A DNA stretch of 64,000 nucleotides from contig NZ_QEYO01000010.1 of the NCBI RefSeq assembly GCF_023718305.1, forward strand, positions 62,001-126,000, given 5' to 3'. How positions within the stretch are numbered: position 1 is the first letter of the stretch; each line of letters opens with the position of its first letter. Positions 43,050-49,491 of the stretch are shown one piece after another. The notes under the pieces are model-generated. The model saw nothing but the letters and a program-made list of their open reading frames with translations. It did not search any database and was not told the DNA's origin. The DNA is from Gramella sp. AN32. Lineage in GTDB: Bacteria > Bacteroidota > Bacteroidia > Flavobacteriales > Flavobacteriaceae. The position numbers were made by a program, and so were the translations under genes.

Positions 43050-43631
43050 TTATTCGAAGCTTTTATTATAACCTCTAATCCTAATAGTATTCACTTTTTT
43101 TAAGTTTTCAGGGCTTCGCAAAAGAAACTGTATCATAAAAATTGTTTTTGAATAATTTAAGCGGTCCAGCGGTGTTACTTTAATTTGCATAATATTTTTC
43201 TCATCCAATAGAAATTTATTTGCATCCTCATTGATGATATTTCCATCTAAGCTGAAGATCACAATATCTTCATTTTTAATATCGGTAAATTTTAATTGTA
43301 TTTCTTTTAAACTGATAAAAGCAGGTGTATAGGTGCTTATAGTATTCAGAATTGCTTTTGCGGCATATTTTCGGTTCTGGAAAGTAAAACTTTTTATTTC
43401 AACATTGATAGAATCGATATTTTCAGAGTTTATGCTAATAAGTGCTTCCTGGTTTACATACCTGCCATTAACAACTCCAAGGAATTGATTTTGCGAATTT
43501 TCAGAATAAATTATTTTGGGGATCGTATCATTTGCTTTGTAAAGTGGATTCACTAGTTGAATGGTGTCATTTTGGCCCTGAGCGATTCCAGAAGTAATGA
43601 GAACCAAAAAAAATATTGAGAGAATTTTCAT
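43050..43631 (-). CDS. Secreted protein of unknown function
   Basis: 193 residues with a signal peptide (cleavage after SGIAQG). The mature protein has alternating beta-type strands (VVNGRYVNQEALISI, IVIFSLDGNII) and a C-terminal stretch (KVNTIRIRGYN). No lipobox and no catalytic motif. It is A+T-rich like the genes to its right. I do not recognise a family; it may be part of the neighbouring island or simply a single gene. Confidence 0.6.
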   Translation of the reverse strand: MKILSIFFLVLITSGIAQGQNDTIQLVNPLYKANDTIPKIIYSENSQNQFLGVVNGRYVNQEALISINSENIDSINVEIKSFTFQNRKYAAKAILNTISTYTPAFISLKEIQLKFTDIKNEDIVIFSLDGNIINEDANKFLLDEKNIMQIKVTPLDRLNYSKTIFMIQFLLRSPENLKKVNTIRIRGYNKSFE

Positions 43632-43884
43632 TTTCTAAAATTAAGGGTGCAAAGTTTCCAGTTTGAAATCCAATTAGCTGAAAGTTAATTCATAATTAGG
43701 TTTATTTTCAATATAAGTCAGGAATTTCTTTAATTTTAAATATTACTTAAATTCAATAGTAAGGGGAGTAATTGACCATTTGACTAATCATCAAAATATT
43801 CTATTTTACATAATATAAATTATGGTTCAAATATAACATAAAGAGTAGATCGGTGAATACCACTGTATTTGATATAATTGCAGA

Positions 43885-44025
43885 TTAATCACCCTTTTTG
43901 TGTTTATGCTTTTTTAAAGGTGGATAATCTTTCTTTTTGTCAGGAGAAACTCTTCTTCTTTTGTCTAATGAGCCATCATCTTTTCTTGGTTTTGGCCCAG
44001 ATTTAATTGCTTCAATTGTAATCAT
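43885..44025 (-). CDS. 46-residue basic peptide at the end of the ubiquitin-like operon
   Basis: A short open frame beginning ATG at 44025, 13 nt after the DUF6527 stop on the same strand. It encodes M-I-T-I-E-A-I-K-S-G, then a chain rich in Lys, Arg, Asp and Pro, ending KKHKHKKGD. About 40% of residues are Lys, Arg or His. No hydrophobic segment. Its position and spacing suggest a true member of the operon; lysine-rich character could make it a nucleic-acid binder, a modification target or an antitoxin-like partner. Function is unknown. Confidence 0.5.
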   Translation of the reverse strand: MITIEAIKSGPKPRKDDGSLDKRRRVSPDKKKDYPPLKKHKHKKGD

Positions 44026-44038
44026 AAATTTCTGTTTA

Positions 44039-44449
44039 TTAATTTGATAATAGTTTTGAAAACCAATCTAAAATTCTTCTTAGAACTGATTTCTTAGCCT
44101 GCTTTATTTCTAAATTGTTGTAATAGGCTTCTCTTTTTTTCGCTTCTACTTCTCGACCAGCAATGATTTCATTTTCGTTCCAATCATATGACCATTTAAT
44201 ATTTCCATCAGTAATCCAGTAGTGTGACCTACAGGGTAATTGCCAATTACCAATTGAAGGATATAAAGTGGGAATATTATTTACTTCCTTGAAAGACCAT
44301 TCAGATGGGTCTAATGGAGTCATTATTTTATTTTTACAACCACATGGACATAAATGACCAGCAATACCAAATTCTTCAGAAACATATAGTATTTCTTGCT
44401 CTAGGTCTTTTGGTAAATACTTAACTTTTAGTAGTTTAATTTTTTCCAT
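44039..44449 (-). CDS. DUF6527-family protein of a ubiquitin-like operon
   Basis: 136 residues. Around residues 34-37 is CPCGC, and near residues 70-80 PSIGNWQLPCRSHYWIT, followed by GNIKW. Together the Cys and His could form a zinc site, and the conserved Ser/His may be catalytic. The rest is a basic helical tail (AKKREAYYNNLEIKQAKK). In other bacteria this family is repeatedly found beside ThiF-like E1 and ubiquitin-like genes (recalled, not searched). The start overlaps the E1 stop by 14 nt. A deconjugating/processing peptidase or an adaptor is a reasonable guess; not proven here. Confidence 0.75.
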   Translation of the reverse strand: MEKIKLLKVKYLPKDLEQEILYVSEEFGIAGHLCPCGCKNKIMTPLDPSEWSFKEVNNIPTLYPSIGNWQLPCRSHYWITDGNIKWSYDWNENEIIAGREVEAKKREAYYNNLEIKQAKKSVLRRILDWFSKLLSN

Positions 44450-45611
44450 TCTCCCCTACTAGATTTACTCCATCTACATTAAACAGCATGTGGAAGTAAG
44501 AATTGTCATCTAAATAAAAACCTCTTATTTGTTTATACTTAATAACCGCTAAACACGCATTTAAAGCGTTAAGCTCTGAAATTTGAATATTACTTTTATA
44601 AACATCATCTGGAATATCACTCAATGGAGCTAGCCTTTTATCTATAATACTTTGCGCAGATTCAACAGGAAAATATGTACACCGAAGTATGCCACTTATT
44701 AACCCAGTATCTTTGTCTAATCCCATGCCCACATCTATAAATGGAATTTTCAGTTTTACCAGTAAATCAAATATTTCGCTTCGAGAATCTCCACTATCTA
44801 CACACACAAAAGCAAAAGTAACTCCAGTCAAATCTTCATCTGAATCACAAGTAATATAATTTGGGTAAATATTTACATTGTCACGGAAATTTTGATAACG
44901 GTTTTTATAAACCTCTGTTTTTCTTTTACCTAACTCATCTTCATTTAATTTTCCTGGCGAACGGAATGCATTATGAACATGATACCAATCTCCATCGAAC
45001 CCTTTAATTTCTTTAACTGGTGTTTTAACTAAAAAATCTAAAATGTAAGAACCTGTTCCGCCAAGTCCAATAATCGCAATTGTATCCTTTTCAAGTTTAG
45101 CACTTAACTCTCCTATTTCTGCCCTACTTGTTAGAGTATCTCTAAACTTAAATACAGATTTAGTATTTTCATCAACTACTTTAAAAGTATAAGGGTTAGC
45201 ATCAAATTTATCCATTGCTGGACCTGAAATAATAGTAACATAATTTTCAATTTTATCGAACCAATCGTTAAATCTACCACTTGGTGGTTTATTAGAAAAA
45301 GACCTTTGAACAACTAAATCTTTAGATGCCAAATGAACTGATGTTGCACCACCACCAAGGTTACTAATTGGCTTTCCGTTTAATTCATGAGGATGACTAC
45401 CACAAAAGAATATTTGGTGGTCTCTCATGCTTATTTTATTTTGGTTAATAAAATTTACTATTGAAACTATTGCACCAATTTGAAGATTTCCATTATTGTC
45501 TAGATAAGGGATATCTCTAACAACAAGATGATTGTTATCTATTGATAATGCATATCCCTTTTTTAATAATCTTTCAATATCCTCATTATTTTCTGCTAAA
45601 CTTACTATCAT
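44436..45611 (-). CDS. E1-like ThiF-family adenylyltransferase with N-terminal DUF6791-like domain
   Basis: 391 residues. The first ~165 match the domain found ahead of bacterial ThiF proteins in ubiquitin-like operons (VVRDIPYLDNNGNLQIGAIV; DHQIFFCGSHPHELNG). Residues ~178-360 are the adenylating Rossmann domain: IIGLGGTGSYILDF, an Asp in GFDGDWYHVHNAFRSPG contacting ATP, and FAFVCVDSGDSRSEI. Such enzymes adenylate the C-terminus of a beta-grasp protein. Candidate catalytic Cys residues lie in LRCTYFP and ALNACLAV. It is 6 nt downstream of the ubiquitin-like gene and overlaps the DUF6527 gene, forming a tight operon. Confidence 0.85.
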   Translation of the reverse strand: MIVSLAENNEDIERLLKKGYALSIDNNHLVVRDIPYLDNNGNLQIGAIVSIVNFINQNKISMRDHQIFFCGSHPHELNGKPISNLGGGATSVHLASKDLVVQRSFSNKPPSGRFNDWFDKIENYVTIISGPAMDKFDANPYTFKVVDENTKSVFKFRDTLTSRAEIGELSAKLEKDTIAIIGLGGTGSYILDFLVKTPVKEIKGFDGDWYHVHNAFRSPGKLNEDELGKRKTEVYKNRYQNFRDNVNIYPNYITCDSDEDLTGVTFAFVCVDSGDSRSEIFDLLVKLKIPFIDVGMGLDKDTGLISGILRCTYFPVESAQSIIDKRLAPLSDIPDDVYKSNIQISELNALNACLAVIKYKQIRGFYLDDNSYFHMLFNVDGVNLVGENGKN

Positions 45612-45617
45612 TTCTAT

Positions 45618-45887
45618 TTAAGATTGTCCAGTATGTTTCACTTTATAAGTCATTCCTTCTTTTACTCTAACTTTTCCACCTGGAGATAAAATTCCAGTTG
45701 GTTTATTTCCTTGTCCTCTTTCATAAGTAACTGAATAAGTTCTTTCTGGATGTTGCGGAAAATCCGGAAATGCAAGTGTAACCACTTCATCATAAGTGAG
45801 ATTATTCTTTTCTTCTTCATGAGGAGTTCCATTAACAATAATGGTTACCTTTTTTGTTTTTTCGTCTTTTGTTAAATTTGAGACCAT
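45618..45887 (-). CDS. Ubiquitin-like (multiubiquitin-family, single-domain) protein
   Basis: 89 residues beginning at ATG 45887; longer in-frame upstream codons are not conserved-looking. A beta-grasp pattern is seen: KKVTIIVNGTPHE (strands 1-2), LTYDEVVTLAFPDF (helix), TYSVTYERGQG (strand 3), then GGKVRVKEGMTYKVKHT (last strands). It matches the multiubiquitin Pfam family in style but has a single copy. The C-terminus is T-G-Q-S, not the di-glycine of ubiquitin. It lies 6 nt before the E1-like gene, its presumed activating enzyme. Confidence 0.78.
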   Translation of the reverse strand: MVSNLTKDEKTKKVTIIVNGTPHEEEKNNLTYDEVVTLAFPDFPQHPERTYSVTYERGQGNKPTGILSPGGKVRVKEGMTYKVKHTGQS

Positions 45888-45941
45888 AAGTTTATTTTTT
45901 TTGCTATTAAACAATATTTTATGGTACAAATAAATGAAGAC

Positions 45942-45964
45942 ATGGCGCAACCCATATGCGCCAT
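45942..45964. promoter_or_regulatory. Palindrome between the WYL gene and the ubiquitin-like operon
   Basis: ATGGCGC (45942-45948) and GCGCCAT (45958-45964) are perfect inverted repeats with a 9-nt spacer in a very A+T-rich 85-nt gap. On the plus strand it is followed by a T-run; on the minus strand, the coding direction, it is not. It could be the WYL operator, an antisense terminator or an attenuator. Confidence 0.4.
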
Positions 45965-45972
45965 TAATTTTT

Positions 45973-46980
45973 TTAAGATAATTTGTAATTTTCTTTAGCT
46001 TTATCAAAATTAATTCGAAATATATCTTTAATTTCATTAGGTGAAATCACCCTTGCATGACTGCAATAACTATAGATTTTTGAAAAGAATTCATATGATG
46101 GCTTAACTGTAACTTTTAAAATTAGTTCCTTTTTTGTGTCCTTCAGAATTACTTGAGTTGGATGAATTGGTAGTGTTTTGAGATAGTGACCTTGTTCGGC
46201 ATCAAACGAAATAGTTACTTCAACAGGGGCATCTTCAGAAACAGTGATACCAAATGAATATTTAAAATACTCCGCACTGTTAAATTTTATTTCCTCAAAA
46301 AAGTCTTCGGTTGATGAAACATTTTTAATTCTATCTAATGCGAATGTTATATAGCTATTGTGCTTAATATTAAAAGCTATTAAATACCACATCAATTTAT
46401 CTTCTTTCAATAATATCGGTTTAATTCTATGTATTTTAGATTCTTTACCAAATCTTTCATATTCCACTTCAATAATATTCCTTGACGAAATTGCCTTTAA
46501 CAAATCAACTATAAATTCTATTCCTGAAATTGGAGGGTGTGTTTCAGGTTCAATTAAATTTTTTAATTTAAATAGCTTTTTTCGTTCTTTAGAAATATTT
46601 GAGCTCTCTATAACTTTCTTCATGGCTTGTGATATATCTCTGAAAACAGGATAGCCTTGATATTGATTAATTGTTTTTGCATAAAATAGTAGCGCATCTA
46701 TTTCTCCATCTTTTAACTCTAAAGCAGTAAAAATCTCCTTTGGTATTCCTGTACTATACCACTTTTTTTCTTTTTCATCGTTTTTAATGCCTAAATTTCT
46801 TCCAAAAATTGCGTCGTCATCTCTTAAGTCCTCAAGGTCTTTTTGAATGGTTCGATAACCAGCATCTATTCCACTGTTTAAGCAGGCCTGATGAATATGT
46901 TTAGAGGTAAAACTTCCTTCTCTACTCAATATTTTTAAGATAACCCTATATCTTTTTAACGCTTTTTGATTATCCGCCAT
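45973..46980 (-). CDS. WYL-domain transcriptional regulator
   Basis: 335 residues. The N-terminal winged helix-turn-helix reads RYRVILKILSREGSFTSKHI, then TIQKDLEDLR. The WYL domain (around 165-230) includes IIEVEYERFG and the name-giving motif as MWYLIAFN. A WCX-like C-terminus follows (PVEVTISFDAEQGHYLKTL). Such regulators bind ligands, often nucleic acids or nucleotides, and commonly control phage-defence loci (BrxR/CapW type). Its start codon overlaps the DUF2779 stop by one base. It is 85 nt ahead of the ubiquitin-like operon and probably regulates it. Confidence 0.9.
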   Translation of the reverse strand: MADNQKALKRYRVILKILSREGSFTSKHIHQACLNSGIDAGYRTIQKDLEDLRDDDAIFGRNLGIKNDEKEKKWYSTGIPKEIFTALELKDGEIDALLFYAKTINQYQGYPVFRDISQAMKKVIESSNISKERKKLFKLKNLIEPETHPPISGIEFIVDLLKAISSRNIIEVEYERFGKESKIHRIKPILLKEDKLMWYLIAFNIKHNSYITFALDRIKNVSSTEDFFEEIKFNSAEYFKYSFGITVSEDAPVEVTISFDAEQGHYLKTLPIHPTQVILKDTKKELILKVTVKPSYEFFSKIYSYCSHARVISPNEIKDIFRINFDKAKENYKLS

Positions 46981-48947
46981 TATGCAATAATTTCTTGAAA
47001 ATGTTCATAAAGCATCACCATCGCCAATGTGTCCAACTCACAATATTTTAATAATGCAGAAGTTATTTGTTCTACTTCAGATGGAATCATATCTGTATAC
47101 TGCAACTTACCATATGCTGTTAGTGCTGCTCCACCATCATTTATATCTTCAATGTCAGATATCGAGTGCTCAATTTCTTCTTCTGTCCAATCGTCAAATA
47201 CGGGAGGAAGATGTTTGTAAGGATTAATAACTTTATCTTCTTCTTGGACTAACCACACAAAGTCGGTAGGGAAGTTAGTAGAGGTTAATGAGATTTTATG
47301 AATTGGATTTGAATATTTGTCTTTTAAAAAACTACTATTATTGAGAGCTGCAGGTAACAAATCCTTTAATGAATTTGAACCATTTGTCAGAGGGTTAAAA
47401 TAAAAGTTTTTTGCTATAATCCAAAGGTCAACCATATCTCTATCTCCCTGCCATTTTCGTGCGCTATTTCCCGTTGAATGTGAGATGCTCTCAATAAAAT
47501 GAATTAAGGAATCTTTATCCTTTTCATCAGATTCCAATAATTGTACATGAATTGCATTTAAAATAGTGTTTTCGTGATTATGGAATCGAAAAATTGTTCC
47601 ATTGTCGCTTTCAAGTGCTTTTTTTAATTCTCGTATAAAATCAAAGTTTGGAAAGTAAGCAGCTTTATTGCTAATATATTGGTTTGAATGCTCAATTTTA
47701 CCATCTTCATAATAAGTATGATGAGAAAACTGAAAGGCAATTTGCTCATACGGTCTTCTAGCTTTAGAAAATGGCAAAGCTGCTGTGCATGTTTCGAAAT
47801 CAATAAAATGTAAAGGAAATACCCATTTATTCATTTCTTCCTTTAATCCATCTTTATCAACGTAAATAGAATTATCATCATTTATTGCTTTTCCTATTTG
47901 AATCCAAGCTCTTTCACTATCTGATAGTTTTCCAACCCCTTCTTTGTACCCAATGTCTTCCTGATTCAAACTTTCAGCAAAAATCGAATTGTTACTAAAC
48001 AGTTTAACTGATTTTGACCAGTGTATTCCACTAATATCAAACAAACTAGTTTTCTCAAAATCTTTATTATTCCATTTATTTTGTTTTTCAAAACATTCAT
48101 TAAAGCCAGATTTCAGTCCTTGTTCTATATCCTCATCTGAAGTTCTAAATTCACACTTATTACATGCCAAGTATGAGGTCGGCGCATTCATATATTTGTC
48201 ATTAATATAAGTTTCTTTAAAATTTTTTATTGAATCTGTTAAAACCAAACTTTTACCATAAGTATGTTGACCGGTTTCTATTCCTGAAATGATATCAGTA
48301 ATTTCAATCCTACCTAAAACAGGATTACCTAAATCATCCTTGGATTTAGCTAACACCCTTACACCAGTTCTGTTATCAGTTAATTTTGTAATTCTAAAGA
48401 GTTGATTTAGACCATCTATTGAGGCCTTTTTAGATTTATCCGCCATCATAATAAATGATTTTATTTCAAATTCAGGATAGCATAGTTGTATTACATGCTT
48501 TTGAAAAGCTATATCGAATAAATATGGTTGCCAAGAACTTACTAAACCTCCTGTTTTTCCAACAAGGGTATTTTCGTTGACTGGATCATATGATTTGGAT
48601 TTGACCTCAATTAATTCAATTATATTTCCTTTTTTAACAAGTATATCTGTTCTAATAAACAGTCCGTCAACTAAAAAAGCAGCTTCGTATATAATGACAT
48701 TTTCTTTTTTCAATAATTCTTTGGTTTGATTCCAATGCTTTTCATAATCCCAATCTTCACCTTTTAAAAGATGTCCATCGGGATAATATAATCTTGCGAG
48801 TTCTTCAACTTGGAAACCGCCTTTTGCAAGTGCTTCTAAAAATGGATTTGCATTTTTCTGATTGGCATAAACTTTTTTACCCGTGTAAAATAATTTGTTT
48901 GGACATTCAAGACCAAGCTTGAATCTTGATTTAGATAATACTCTCAT
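46980..48947 (-). CDS. DUF2779 protein: Cas4-like PD-(D/E)xK nuclease plus DEDD-type exonuclease-like domain
   Basis: About 655 residues from ATG 48947 (an upstream TTG-type extension was rejected). N-terminal part: LGLECPNKLFYTGK, EELARLYYPDGH, and the PD-(D/E)xK core RTDILVKKGNIIELIEVKSKS (given as RTDILVKKG and ELIEVKSKS). Cys residues LEC, ACNKC and NEC resemble Cas4/AddB Fe-S ligands. The C-terminal half (from ~380) starts FIDFETCTAALPFSK and ends CELDTLAMVMLYEH, the pattern of a DEDD 3'-5' exonuclease. It is thus a predicted DNA or RNA degrading enzyme, coupled to a WYL regulator. The exact substrate is unknown. Confidence 0.85.
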   Translation of the reverse strand: MRVLSKSRFKLGLECPNKLFYTGKKVYANQKNANPFLEALAKGGFQVEELARLYYPDGHLLKGEDWDYEKHWNQTKELLKKENVIIYEAAFLVDGLFIRTDILVKKGNIIELIEVKSKSYDPVNENTLVGKTGGLVSSWQPYLFDIAFQKHVIQLCYPEFEIKSFIMMADKSKKASIDGLNQLFRITKLTDNRTGVRVLAKSKDDLGNPVLGRIEITDIISGIETGQHTYGKSLVLTDSIKNFKETYINDKYMNAPTSYLACNKCEFRTSDEDIEQGLKSGFNECFEKQNKWNNKDFEKTSLFDISGIHWSKSVKLFSNNSIFAESLNQEDIGYKEGVGKLSDSERAWIQIGKAINDDNSIYVDKDGLKEEMNKWVFPLHFIDFETCTAALPFSKARRPYEQIAFQFSHHTYYEDGKIEHSNQYISNKAAYFPNFDFIRELKKALESDNGTIFRFHNHENTILNAIHVQLLESDEKDKDSLIHFIESISHSTGNSARKWQGDRDMVDLWIIAKNFYFNPLTNGSNSLKDLLPAALNNSSFLKDKYSNPIHKISLTSTNFPTDFVWLVQEEDKVINPYKHLPPVFDDWTEEEIEHSISDIEDINDGGAALTAYGKLQYTDMIPSEVEQITSALLKYCELDTLAMVMLYEHFQEIIA

Positions 48948-49033
48948 AATTTTGATTATAGATTTTAGCCATAGTTTATAAACCACAGTTTATTTTATTA
49001 GCTAAATAATTATTGGGAGAATAATTGTTTTAC

Positions 49034-49041
49034 CAAATATA
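49034..49041 (-). promoter_or_regulatory. Bacteroidota -7 box for the DUF2779-WYL unit
   Basis: TATATTTG on the minus strand, a TAnnTTTG match 86 nt before the ATG at 48947. The long leader is A+T-rich and could hold an operator. Confidence 0.45.
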
Positions 49042-49099
49042 ATAATATTGTAAGAATTTATTTTATGGAAAACCATAAAAGTAAGATTATTAGTGATTT

Positions 49100-49345
49100 A
49101 TACACATTCCCACTCCCCTCCTATCCTTTGACTCCGCTCAGGATCGCTTCGGAAAAAGAGAGTCTCAACATTTTTAAAAAAACATTTGAGAAAAAAATCA
49201 AAATTCTTTGATATCGCCTTGCCCAGGCTGGCCCGTTCGCAAAAAAAATCTCTAAGACCCTTAGCATAACGCTCTACCCTACCTGAGCGAAGAGAGCCTT
49301 CGACTCATACTTCGCTCCGGGCAGGCAGCACGCAGAACACTATAT
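49100..49345. repeat. Degenerate repeat remnants at the edge of the island
   Basis: The ~540-nt gap 48948-49491 has no gene. Between 49126 and 49320 there are fragments of common flavobacterial intergenic repeats: CTTTGACTCCGCTCAGGATCG, and later CTTCGACTCATACTTCGCTC with GGGCAGGCAG. The base composition here is G+C-richer than the island to the left. The rest is A+T-rich with no detectable structure. Confidence 0.5.
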
Positions 49346-49491
49346 TTCAAATATATTTATATTGTAAAAAAGGCGGATTACATTTTTTTAACACCTGTTT
49401 TAGTTAAGCTATTATGCCTTAACCCCTTAATACTCCTTACCTGCTTTGGGTTCAACCAAAATGCATACCTTGCGATGCCCAAATTTTTATA

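Noticed and set aside
45888..46037. 50-residue N-terminal extension of the ubiquitin-like protein
   Set aside because: The extension overlaps the WYL coding region and the intergenic palindrome, has no beta-grasp character, and an ATG at 45887 begins the conserved part.
49034..49491. Integrase or tRNA attachment site at the island edge
   Set aside because: No tRNA-like fold, no recombinase gene and no direct repeat with the left edge could be found by eye.
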